Assembly (NCBI RefSeq): GCF_042453785.1
Contig: NC_091674.1
Location: 27,135,001 to 27,199,000, forward strand
DNA length: 64,000 nt
Source of the DNA: Malus domestica
Taxonomy: Eukaryota; Streptophyta; Magnoliopsida; Rosales; Rosaceae
Direction: 5' to 3'
Part shown: in pieces, positions 32,870 through 41,968 of the stretch
Numbering within the stretch: the stretch's first letter is position 1
Layout of the letters: the number at the start of each line of letters is the position of its first letter
Position numbers and translations under genes: made by a program
Notes under the pieces: model-generated
Databases searched by the model: none
The model's input: the letters and a program-made list of their open reading frames with translations, nothing else
What the model was told of the DNA's origin: nothing

Positions 32870-34819
32870 ATGGCATCAAGGAAGGCTCAATCTGTTCCCG
32901 CAACCGGCGCAAAGAACAAGAGCGTCCTCGTCGCAACTGGTGTCACTTTGGGCATCACGACTCGAAGCATGGCAAGAGCTACTTCTGCCGCCTCTTTCAC
33001 CTCTGCATCAACTCTGCCAAGGGAACAAAAGCACCCAAGGCACGAGCCTTTGATCACCTTAGCCTCACTAAGGGCACCGAGGGGGGGAAGCCCAAGGAAA
33101 TACTCCGAATCCATGCTCTCCGATGCCGATTCAAGCGGCAGTGCAGCCATGCAAGTCATGACCATTGGAGCAACTTCAATCGATGAGCAGCTGGCTCAGA
33201 TGAATGAAGCAATCGCAAGGCTAACCCGAACTGTGGAAGAAAAAGACTTGCAAATTGCAGCACTCGTCAATCGACTAGAGGCGCAGGACGGCGATAAACC
33301 CGACCCAGAGAGTGATCCACTAAAGAGAAGAGATGATGAAGAAGAAGAGCCTCAGGTGGAGAAAAACGATGCGAAGCCGGAGCCAGACCAAGCAGCGGCA
33401 CTCATGGCATCTCTTTCTATCCAGCAGCTGCAGGAGATGATCACCAATACCATCAAGGCACAGTACGAAGGGAGCTCACATACCTCCTTGTTCTACTCGA
33501 AGCCCTATTCCAAGAAGATTGATGCCCTAAAGATGCCGAGGGGATATCAACCACCAAAGTTCATGCAATTTGATGGAAAGGGAAACCCGAAACAGCACGT
33601 TGCCCACTTCGTTGAAACTTGCAACAACGCAGGAACCGAAGGGGATTACCTCGCCAAGCAGTTTGTGCGCTCGCTGAAAGGAAACGCCTTTGAGTGGTAC
33701 ACAGACCTAGAGCCTGAGTCCATCAACAGCTGGGAGCAGTTAGAGCGGGAATTCCTCAACCGCTTCTATAGTACCCGCCGCACTGTGAGCATGCTAGAGC
33801 TAACGAGCACAAAGCAGTGGAAGGACGAGCCAGTCATTGACTACATCAACAGATGGCGCACTCTAAGCCTCGACTGTAAAGACAGGCTCTCAGAAACCTC
33901 TTCAATCGAGATGTGCATCCAAGGCATGCAATGGGGTTTGCAATACATCCTTCAAGGCATTAAACCGCGGACCTTTGAGGAATTGGCCACTCGCGCCCAT
34001 GACATGGAGTTGAGCATCGCCCATCATGGGAAGAAAGAACCGATCGCCGACTACAAGAACGACAAAGTTCTTGGGACAAAGGTGGAAAAGGTTGCATGGA
34101 AACCCACCAAGGAAGCGATGACGGTCAACACAGCTCCCGTCAAAATCTCCACACGAGGCAAGGCGATTCAAGCCGAAGGCTTTCGTGATCAAGAGATGCG
34201 TAGACGCACTTTGAAGGAGCTTGAGGAGAAAACTTATCCATTCCCCGACTCTGATGTGGTTGCCATGTTAGAAGACTTGCTGGAAAAGAAGGTGATCGGC
34301 TTGCCTGAGTGCAGACGGCCAGAAGAGATGAATCGTACTGACAGTCCAAGATACTGTAAATTCCACCGCTTCATCAGTCATCCGACAGAAAAGTGCTTCG
34401 TGCTGAAAGATCTCATCATGAAGCTGGCTCAGAAAGGAATCATCGAGCTAGATCTTGACGATGTGGTGAAGTCAAACTATACCACTTTCACTTCCGGCTC
34501 TTCCGACTCAAAGTTTTCACCTCAACCGCTGGGGGCATCCTCCAAGACAAGCAAAGTTGAAGGATGGACTCAAGTCACTCCTAAGAAATTGCACAAGAAG
34601 CATACGTCTCCTCCACATGTTCGCCAATCGGAAAGAGGGCAAAGCAGCTCTTGTCAACCTTCGAAGCAACGTGAACGTGTTGAAGATGATGAAATTTCGA
34701 CATATAGATCGTCCATCCCCATCACGATGCGTGATTTCTTGCCCGAAGACTTCTTCAATCACTCGGTCAAGGCTCCTTGCTATGAAGATTGTGAGGAACG
34801 CCTCTCCAAAATTGCTTGA
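32870..34819 (+). CDS. gag: Retroelement Gag polyprotein
   Basis: 649-aa ORF beginning MASRKAQSVPATGAKNKS, 80 bp after the left LTR. A coiled-coil-like stretch (IDEQLAQMNEAIARLTRTVE) is followed by the Retrotrans_gag capsid domain at about residues 220-390, with the hallmark KGNAFEWYTDLEPESINSWE and REFLNRFYSTRRTVSMLEL. The C-terminal part has CKFHRFISHPTEKCFVLKDL, common in plant Ty3/gypsy gag proteins. Gag forms the virus-like particle. No enzyme domain follows. The apparent extension upstream of the ATG is leader sequence. Confidence 0.9.
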   Translation: MASRKAQSVPATGAKNKSVLVATGVTLGITTRSMARATSAASFTSASTLPREQKHPRHEPLITLASLRAPRGGSPRKYSESMLSDADSSGSAAMQVMTIGATSIDEQLAQMNEAIARLTRTVEEKDLQIAALVNRLEAQDGDKPDPESDPLKRRDDEEEEPQVEKNDAKPEPDQAAALMASLSIQQLQEMITNTIKAQYEGSSHTSLFYSKPYSKKIDALKMPRGYQPPKFMQFDGKGNPKQHVAHFVETCNNAGTEGDYLAKQFVRSLKGNAFEWYTDLEPESINSWEQLEREFLNRFYSTRRTVSMLELTSTKQWKDEPVIDYINRWRTLSLDCKDRLSETSSIEMCIQGMQWGLQYILQGIKPRTFEELATRAHDMELSIAHHGKKEPIADYKNDKVLGTKVEKVAWKPTKEAMTVNTAPVKISTRGKAIQAEGFRDQEMRRRTLKELEEKTYPFPDSDVVAMLEDLLEKKVIGLPECRRPEEMNRTDSPRYCKFHRFISHPTEKCFVLKDLIMKLAQKGIIELDLDDVVKSNYTTFTSGSSDSKFSPQPLGASSKTSKVEGWTQVTPKKLHKKHTSPPHVRQSERGQSSSCQPSKQRERVEDDEISTYRSSIPITMRDFLPEDFFNHSVKAPCYEDCEERLSKIA

Positions 34820-34849
34820 CGAATTCACCAAAGCTCATTGTCTGTAAGA

Positions 34850-35135
34850 GCCTAAACTGCAAGACACAAGGCTCCTCGCCCGCACGAGCCTAAACTGCAT
34901 GGCACTATGCTCCTTGTTCGCACGAGCCTAAACTGCACGAACCAAAGCTCCTCGCCTGCACGAGCCTAAACTGCACGGCACAATGCTCCTGGTCTGCACG
35001 AGCATAAAAGGCAACACCAACGCTCCTTGTCTGCACGAGCTGAAACTGCAACACGACACCAAATGCTCCTTGCCTGCACGAGCTGAAACTGCAACATGGC
35101 ACCAACACTCATTGCCTGCATGAGTTAAAACTGCA
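34850..35135 (+). repeat. Tandem array downstream of gag
   Basis: About seven copies of a roughly 35-40-bp unit with GCTCCTCGCCTGCACGAGC and TAAACTGCACGGCACAA. Units vary in length. Open frames read here are repeat artefacts. Confidence 0.85.
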
Positions 35136-35259
35136 AACGGCACAAAAAAAATACCAAATATATGTATGTATTTTGAACTACGTTTTGACTTGATCTCCTT
35201 CTTTGGAAGGGTACGTAGGCAGCTTGAATATTCAATTTCAAGTTCAGTCACATCAAAAT

Positions 35260-35343
35260 TAAAAAAAAAAAAAAATGTTTATTAAATAGAGTTAATTTTA
35301 TTACAAAAAAAAAAAAAAAAAAAAAGATTTCTTTTACATACAT

Positions 35344-35380
<37 letters not shown>
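35260..35380. repeat. A-tracts and (AT)n microsatellite inside the LTR element
   Basis: Two A-tracts (about 35,261-35,275 and 35,304-35,325) and an (AT)n run at about 35,351-35,379. They form the left border of the captured-gene region. Confidence 0.85.
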
Positions 35381-35382
<2 letters not shown>

Positions 35383-35549
35383 TCAGCAGCAAGCCTATCA
35401 AAAGCTATCAAAAGGAGGCCATCCAGGCCCAAGTGACACCCAAGTCCACCAGCTACAAATCCGGGTCCGGCTCTCAAAGCCCATCCTCACTTGGATCCAA
35501 GCCTTCATCTCCGCCGCCACTATCTCCAAACGTCTCGCATGCGCCTAAA

Positions 35550-35822
35550 TCAGATGGCAGAGGGCCGTTGATCAGATTCGAACCCGCTGGGCAACTCGCA
35601 AGAGATCAAATTGTACAACAAATCAAGAACCCGAAGCACCATGGCGTTGAAGAGCGACTGTGGAAGCGACTCGTTGAGGGGATTGTGGGAAAGATCGAGA
35701 TTTTGAAGGTGTTCGACCATACCGAGGTTGGCAGGAATGGAACCCAGAAGCCGAGAGTTGGGAAGATTCAAACCCACGACTCTGGGGTAGTTCTCCGGCG
35801 ATTGGTGTTTACTGCGCCGCAC
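35550..35822 (-). pseudogene. Captured fragment of an LRR receptor-like kinase gene
   Basis: On the minus strand the translation includes RVVGLNLPNSRLLGSIPANL, then LQNLDLSHNPLNESLP and VLDLLYNLISCELP. This is three consecutive plant extracellular leucine-rich repeats with the family spacing (LxxLxLxxNxLxGxLP), as in LRR-III type receptor kinases. No kinase domain follows. It lies antisense to gag inside the LTR element, so it is a host gene piece carried by the element. Confidence 0.75.
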
Positions 35823-35893
35823 AAACGACGCATCCTCCTCTTTCTACCTCGAACCAAGACCTTCTTGCTAGAGGTAGTAAAACCTTCCCAGAA

Positions 35894-36094
35894 TGCCAAA
35901 TCTCGAAGCGGAGGTGATCGCGCCGTCGCCGACGACTCTGCTTGCTACGAACCGTTTGGTGGACGAGATCTGCAGCAAAGGCTTTCAGCGAGACCAGAAC
36001 TTGTAGCTCGACTGGCGGAGCCACAACTTGCCGTGGAAGCTGAAGCAGCGGACGAGCAAAGAAGTACAGAAGCGGGTCTATGTCTGCCCCGGAG
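35894..36094 (+). pseudogene. Captured fragment of an INDETERMINATE-DOMAIN (IDD) zinc-finger gene
   Basis: The plus strand reads [20 protein letters not shown], then [30 protein letters not shown] and YVCP. This is the start and first C2H2 finger of the plant IDD transcription factor domain (consensus [33 protein letters not shown]). Only the beginning of the ID domain is present. Decayed host gene fragment within the LTR element. Confidence 0.8.
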
Positions 36095-36389
36095 CTCCAG
36101 GTCCTTTCTCCCTCGAAGCAGACATCCTCCTTGCAGCGGTAAAGATCAGTTCACTTTCTTCTTCTCCACCGTGAGAACAATAACCACAGCTGCGCAACCA
36201 GAAGTTCAAGTAAAACTTTCATTGCAGAGAGTCGATGAGTGTGCTGAAAAGTGTGGGTTCTGTTCGAATCCGGATCGCGATTGGATCCCTCGAGCTTTCC
36301 TCATGACAGCCTCGTCTGCCCCGTTTGTAACTCTACCTGGAAAGGTGTCATTCCCCACGGCACATGCATCATCTTCTTCTCCCAGCCAT

Positions 36390-36612
36390 TCTCGGCCTAC
36401 ATCGCCACCTACCAAGACCCAACTCAGAATGTGGAGAGATCTCGTTACATTACCATGATGGAACCCATCAACGGTAGACAAGACCTTCACGTGTCTGTCA
36501 CCATGTCTTCCATTAAGGTTGGTACGGTTGGACGTGGTACACAGCTTACATCGTTATCGCAGCTTGTCTGAACCTGCTTGGAGTGAAGGGTACTAACAGA
36601 GAGGCACCAAGA
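36390..36612 (+). pseudogene. Captured fragment of HMG-CoA reductase (HMGR)
   Basis: The plus strand reads [20 protein letters not shown], then [30 protein letters not shown] and, in a shifted frame, [14 protein letters not shown]. This is the C-terminal catalytic part of plant HMGR (family consensus [44 protein letters not shown]), the mevalonate-pathway enzyme. Only about 70 codons are present and it is decayed, so no enzyme is expected. Confidence 0.85.
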
Positions 36613-36775
36613 TCTCAGCCATTAGTGCCGCCATCGAAGACATCGGCTCTGGCAGCTCCACTAAGTGGTCGAGACTCACCCCAGCTCCCTCGTCCTCTTC
36701 TGCCAGCCTTTTCTTCTTTCACTAACAACCTCCGTGACACGGTTGCGATCGTCCTGTATCCATCGTGATCCTTTC

Positions 36776-37110
36776 GCTTCCCACAAAATGTGAGCCGCGA
36801 CGTCTGCTCCCTCGTCTGCAAGCATTGGCTTGCCCTCAAGCTCGCCCAAGCTTCATCATGCTCCTCCGTCATCCTCATCACCCAACGCCGCACCTCCGCT
36901 GCAACTTCTCCGCCCAAGGCTGCACCACTCATCCCGTCTGCACCCGTTTCTGCCCTTCATCATGGGATCCTTCGATCTCCGACTACGAGGTTATGGTCAA
37001 GAGGCAGTACTGCAATTTGGCAAGGAGGTTAGAGCTGGCTGACTCCCTCTCTCTAGCTGTAAGATCTGTGAGGCACTCTCGTGTGAGCTTTATCTTTCCC
37101 GGTGTTTAGC
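36776..37110 (+). pseudogene. Possible further captured host coding fragments
   Basis: NVSRDVCSLVCKHWLALKLA at 36,783-36,843 resembles the F-box motif of plant F-box/LRR proteins. About 150 bp later SDYEVMVKRQYCNLARRLEL looks coding but I do not recognise it. GC content here is well above the rest of the element. Weaker than the LRR, IDD and HMGR cases. Confidence 0.4.
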
Positions 37111-37289
37111 CTTCTCCGCAACGCCGTCGTCGCCGACTCTCCACCATGGCACCAAGCAACTAGCAGCTTCACAGATGCTCGACGCCAGCCTTGAGCCTCG
37201 CTCCAGCGACTCCAGCTCTCCACCGTGCAGCGCCCTTCAAGCTCATTAAGGAACTCTGCAGCCTGTGATGCAAACTCCTCTCCCATCAT

Positions 37290-37299
37290 CAATTTATAT

Positions 37300-37340
<41 letters not shown>

Positions 37341-37660
37341 GAGATGGTGGAAGCTTGGTGGACAACACCATGCAAAAAAAAAATAAATAATAATAAAAAA
37401 ATAAAAATAAAAATAAAAAATAAAAAAAAAAAAAAGATCTTGGTGTCTAGCACCATGCAAAAAAAAAAAAAAAAAAGGGTTTTGTGATGGTGGACAACAC
37501 CATGTGCAGAAATAAAAAAAAAACATAAATAAATAAATAAAATAAAGGAAAATTTGGGGATGGTGGATCTGAACACCACCGAAAAGCAAAAGAAAAAAAG
37601 GTGGATGTGTGTGTATGCGCATGTGTGTGGATGTGTATTATATAATATGTCCATAGCACT

Positions 37661-37692
<32 letters not shown>

Positions 37693-37767
37693 TTGCATTG
37701 AGAGAAATAAAGTCCATTTTATTTATTTTTCTGGAAATTTTGCATAAATTTGCATTGTACATACATA

Positions 37768-37806
<39 letters not shown>

Positions 37807-37835
37807 AATCAAATCAAATTTACAAGAGGGGATCT
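37290..37835. repeat. Low-complexity A-rich and (AT)n block inside the LTR element
   Basis: An (AT)n run at about 37,303-37,335 and several A-tracts of 10-40 bases, separated by imperfect repeats of GGTGGACAACACCATGCA and related phrases. The apparent minus-strand ORFs here are poly-Phe artefacts. Confidence 0.85.
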
Positions 37836-38504
37836 TCAAGGACGATCAGGTGCCGCCTCACCACTCGGCAGAGCGCCAGAAATAAGAGGCGCTGGAGGTT
37901 GACTGTTTGAAGCCTCACCACTCGGCGGAACTCCAGGAAGAAGAGGAGCCAAGGGTTGATCATTTGGAGCTTCATTACGCGGTACAGCCCCAGAAGATGA
38001 AGGCAAATGCTGCTGGAACAAACCCACAAACCTCTGATGATCAAGTAAAATCTGACCATCAGATTCCTGCATCTGGTCAATCTTCCTCTTCATGTTTGTC
38101 GCGTAGCTATGTGCGAGCTTATGCAGCTGTTTATTCTCTTGCTTGAGCCCTCTAATCTCCTGTTTGAGATTCATCACTTCAGCCGCCAATGATTCAACTT
38201 GACGGGTTCGAGCAAATAGACGTTGGGCCATATTAGACACAGAACCTGCACACTGCACACTGAGAGCCAGAGAATCCTTAACAGCCAACTCATCAGACCG
38301 TTTGGAAAGTAGTCTGTTATCTCTGGGAGTTACAAGGTTTCGGGCCACCACCGCAGCGGTCATATCATTCTTCATCACCGAATCCCCAACGGTAAGAGGA
38401 CCAGTAGGGGATATGAATGATGGGCGCCATATGTTGTCTGGAGAAGGCGGGACTGCCTCTTCACCAAGATTCAAGTCAAAACGACGATCGGAGGGTCCTG
38501 ACAT
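37836..38504 (-). CDS. Antisense accessory ORF of the LTR element (222 aa, coiled coil)
   Basis: The ORF runs opposite to gag and starts at the ATG of MSGPSDRRFDLNLGEE. Features: an N-terminal acidic FDLNLGEE segment, a conserved IWRPSFISPTGPLTVGDSV block, a helical coiled-coil stretch at about residues 103-150 (VESLAAEVMNLKQEIRGLKQ, then ENKQLHKLAHSY), and a Pro-rich C-terminal tail with repeated EAPNDQPLAPL-like units. A second, diverged copy at 55982-56656 keeps the same start, length class and open frame. It is not gag, pol, env or any enzyme I recognise. A TATA-like box lies 107 bp upstream of the ATG in both copies. Function unknown. Confidence 0.8.
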   Translation of the reverse strand: MSGPSDRRFDLNLGEEAVPPSPDNIWRPSFISPTGPLTVGDSVMKNDMTAAVVARNLVTPRDNRLLSKRSDELAVKDSLALSVQCAGSVSNMAQRLFARTRQVESLAAEVMNLKQEIRGLKQENKQLHKLAHSYATNMKRKIDQMQESDGQILLDHQRFVGLFQQHLPSSSGAVPRNEAPNDQPLAPLLPGVPPSGEASNSQPPAPLISGALPSGEAAPDRP

Positions 38505-38610
38505 TTTCAAAGTGTTGAAGAAAGAAGAGGTCGGACGAATCAAGATCTTAGAAGTGCAAGAAGGGAGTTTTCACAAGAAAAATTCAAGTGTGCTTTGAAA
38601 CGAACAGCAT

Positions 38611-38624
38611 GCCTCTATAAAAAA
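38611..38624 (-). promoter_or_regulatory. TATA-like box of the antisense ORF
   Basis: Minus strand TTTTTTATAGAGGC, 107 bp before the ATG of the antisense ORF. The second copy of the ORF has TTTTTATAGAGGC 109 bp before its ATG, and the leader between (CAAAGCACACTTGAAT) is also shared. Confidence 0.6.
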
Positions 38625-38639
38625 TCAGCACTCGACGGG

Positions 38640-40443
38640 ATTTCAGAGATCGAAGAGGCGAGCTCAGAATTCGAAGAGGCCATTCAAAAATCGAAGAGGC
38701 AAGCTCAGAAATCGGAGAAGCATCTTGCTTTTCCAGAAGCGTCGGCACCCGTCACACGCAAACTCAGCTTTGCGAAAATCACGGGCAATTTGTCGAAGCG
38801 CCGATCCCAGATATCGAAGAGGCGCCAGTCTTTTTCAGCCGTGTCATCACCTGTCATATGCACACTCAACTTTGCGCAAATCACGGACAATTTGTCGAAA
38901 GATTTTTGGGTGAAGGAGAAAGCACGTGAAGTTTACTGTTCAATCATCCAACGGTTGCCGACACGAGTAAAAGAATAGTACCTCTACAAGTATTAAAGAA
39001 CTTCCTATAACTGTCCACCTTCACCTTCCATAGCAAGGCAGACATACAGAGCCTTTCTTCATCTCTGAGAATGTCTTCCCAACGAAGCCTCTCGAGTCAC
39101 TCAGTGTTCCTTATTCCTTGGGGTACCTCGGCAAGCCAATGACTCCAAAGCAAAAATATCTCATATCACCAGGGTAGAAAGCAAGAGTATCTCATATCAT
39201 GCGTTCTCCCTGTCCTTTCCTTTGTCCTTGTTCTTACCTACAAAGACAAGGATAAAGAAAACAATATGTCGGAACTTCCACTCAAACTCGGGTAAGGAAC
39301 CGACTGCTTGGAACCCTTCCCTGATTGCCTACCTAGCACTGCTCTCGAGTACTCGTTTCGCACTGCTGCTGTACTTTCAAAGAAGCTGCCACATCTGCCT
39401 GAAGAACAGATAAGGCAAGTGAAAATGATACCTTGCAGCATGTGGAGACAAGGTGCAGAAGGAACAAGCAGAGAAGAATGCGGTCTGCACGGTCAACTCA
39501 GCAGAAGGAGTCCGAACTGAGGAACTCAAGAAGCTGCCATATCTGCCTGAAGAAACAAGCAGAGAAGAATGCAGCATGCACAATCAACTCAGCAGAAAGA
39601 GTCCGAGATGAAGAACTCGAGAAGATGTCGCATCTGCCTGAGGACGATGAACTTGTTTTGACCCTCAAATTCTTGGGTCGACTTACTAGGCGTTGTGGGC
39701 TGCACGTGCCGATTCACCACCCTTGAATCGAATCCTTAAAGATCAAGTCACCAACTGGAAGAAGAGTTCATCAATCTTGAAGATCATACCGTTGACCAAA
39801 CTGCTCAGGTGTGAATTAGAAAGATTGAACAAAGAAACAGGTTGTCACCTTTACCTCGTGCCTGCTTGCCATGTGTCCGAGTCAACCTTCAAGAATCAAG
39901 CCTCAACGGCCCTTGAAGAAGTTTCCAGCCAAATTCAAGATCAAGCCTCGACGGCCCTTGAGGAAATCACAAGTCCGATTCAAGATTAAGTGTCTACCAC
40001 CCTTGAATCAAAACCTAGTTCAAGAATAAGCTGTGGAAAATCAACAATTGGAGGAATCCAGAAAATCTTCCAACCCAGTTCAAGATCAAAGCTGTGGAAA
40101 GTCAACAAGCGCAACAAAATACGTGCCGATTCATCCATTACCAAAGCCAAAGATCATCTACCACATGAAGCTCCTTGTGGTCAAATTTCAACCTTCAAGA
40201 TCAAGCATCGACGGCCCTTGAAGAAATTTCAAACAACAATTCAAGATCAAGCCTCAACGGCCCTTGAAGAAATCTCAAGCCCAATTCAAGATCAAGCCTC
40301 AATGGCCCTTGAAGAAATCTCCAGCCCAATTCAAGATCAAGCCTCGACGGCCCTTGGATCGACATCTACAGTAAGGGACTTCAAAACGCATCTCCTACAC
40401 GTGACAAGCACATGTATACGACGTGCCTTGAAGTGGGGGCATT
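38640..40443. other. Remaining interior of the LTR element between antisense ORF and 3' LTR
   Basis: No coding domain recognised. 38,640-39,700 is the likely upstream region of the antisense ORF and is homologous, in opposite orientation, to 53,000-55,850 of the second relic. 39,880-40,380 is a set of short repeats of CAAGATCAAGCCTCAACGGC and CCTTGAAGAAAT, the same phrases that build the LTR. The last bases form the purine tract. Confidence 0.6.
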
Positions 40444-41679
40444 TGTAGACATCGAAATTTCGTAAATAAATGTTGACCGATAAATCAAAGTGTCAACGCT
40501 CATGTATTACATAAATTTTACACGTAGCGTGTGACTCAACGAAAATTGAAATGAGTTGGAAAAGTCATCAAATAGGACACGTGTCAACGCCTGGCAGAAA
40601 CGACTTATTTCATCTGGAATATTATATTCAAAATTAGGCCTTGGAAAATTCTATAAATACAAGCCCATTTCATTCATTTTTAGGGGACCAATTCACATTA
40701 CACCTTAAAGCTCGGAAGCTCTGAAGCTCTGAAACTCCGAAGCTTTCAAGCATCCAGGTTTCCGAAGAATCAAGAAAGCCTTCTTCGTTCTTCGTTCATC
40801 GTTCTTCCAAGATCAAGCCCCGACGGCCCTTGGATCAACAATCATCCACCTTCAAGCCCAAGCCTCAACAGCCCCTTGGAGAAAGTGTTCATCGTTCATC
40901 AACTGTTCATCCTCAAGGATCAAGCCCCAACGGCCCCTTTGGATTGACAACATCAACGAATCCGCTCATCTCTGTTCATCAAGTCCAAGCCTCGACGGCC
41001 CTTGAAGAAAGCGTTCATCGTTCATCACCGTTCTTCGAGATCAAGCCCAAAAGCCCTCGAAGATCCGTTCAAGCCCAAAAGCTCTCGAAGATCCGTTCGT
41101 CACTGTTCTTCGAGTTCAAGCCCAAAAGCCCTCGGAAATCCATTCATCAACTGTTCATCCTCAAGGATCAAGCCCCAACGGCCCCTTTGGATTGACAACA
41201 TCAACGAATCCGCTCATCTCTGTTCATCAAGTCCAAGCCTCGACGGCCCTTGAAGAAAGCGTTCATCGTTCATCACCGTTCTTCGAGATCAAGCCCAAAA
41301 GCCCTCGAAGATCCGTTCAAGCCCAAAAGCTCTCGAAGATCCGTTCGTCACTGTTCTTCGAGTTCAAGCCCAAAAGCCCTCGGAAATCCATTCATCACTG
41401 TTCTTCAAGATCAAGCCCAAAAGCCTTTGAAGATCCGTCAATCACCATTCTTCAAGATCAAGCCCAAAAGCCCTTGAAGATCCGTTCATCCTCGTTCATC
41501 CAAGATCAAGCCTCGACGGCCCTTGGATCAATCGCACATCCCACAAATCAACACCTTACGGAGATCGAATCAGAGGATCAAAATAGAGAGAGATTGTAAC
41601 CCAAAACTATCAAATACAAATATTTGTTTGTGCACGTTTGTTCTTGTCTCTTTCGTTTCAGGAATTTTCTGTGTTCACA
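40444..41679 (+). repeat. 3' LTR
   Basis: Same 1,236-bp length as the 5' LTR and almost identical to it, including the TATA box (40652-40659) and the internal 248-bp duplication. Followed directly by the target repeat AAACT. Confidence 0.93.
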
Positions 41680-41684
41680 AAACT

Positions 41685-41968
41685 ATATTTTCAAAAGTGT
41701 TGTGAGTATGAAAAACAGTGTAAAAGCAGTGTCTAGAAGGATAAATGAAGTCATTGTTTAAAATAAATGAGCTTATTACAGGAATTAAAGATATTCTAAA
41801 GGTTCAACTCCGCTTTTTATTAAAGCAACTTACATGCTGCTTTTAAAAGTTTTTATCTGGAGATCATTGCTTTTACAATAAGCAATCTATTTTATTTTTA
41901 ACACTTTGTTACTGCTTAACTTTTAAGTGAAACAATTTTTGGTGGAAAAAAGCAATACCAAACTGGGC
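41685..41968. mobile_element. Right part of the MITE split by the LTR element
   Basis: Ends AAAGCAATACCAAACTGGG, the inverted counterpart of the left end at 31,450. It continues the sequence interrupted at 31,554, showing that the LTR element landed inside this MITE. Confidence 0.7.

Larger units (their letters stand above)
31555..41679 (+). mobile_element. Young non-autonomous Ty3/gypsy-type LTR retroelement (gag only), 10,125 bp
   Basis: Two 1,236-bp LTRs (31555-32790, 40444-41679) begin TGTAGACATCG and end GTTCACA. The element is bounded by the 5-bp direct repeat AAACT at 31550-31554 and 41680-41684. A primer-binding-like TTGGCACGCCCAGTGGGAC follows the left LTR, and a purine run GTGGGGGCATT precedes the right LTR. 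Inside are gag, a tandem array, captured host gene pieces, low-complexity DNA and an antisense ORF. No protease, reverse transcriptase, RNase H or integrase is visible, so it depended on a helper (LARD/TR-GAG-like). It looks structurally whole. I noticed about one difference between the LTRs; with plant rates of 4e-9 to 1.3e-8 per site per year that is roughly 30-100 thousand years. Confidence 0.93.

Noticed and set aside
34850-35135. Regular short repeats after gag considered as a CRISPR array
   Set aside because: Units are directly adjacent and vary without unique spacers; the context is a plant retroelement.
35433-36458. 341-aa plus-strand frame inside the LTR element read as a single novel protein
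   Set aside because: It runs across captured fragments of different genes in the wrong frame or strand, so its length is incidental in GC-rich DNA.
37053-37807. Minus-strand frames up to 189 aa rich in Phe
   Set aside because: They read poly-A and AT-microsatellite DNA as poly-Phe and Tyr-Ile; low-complexity artefact.
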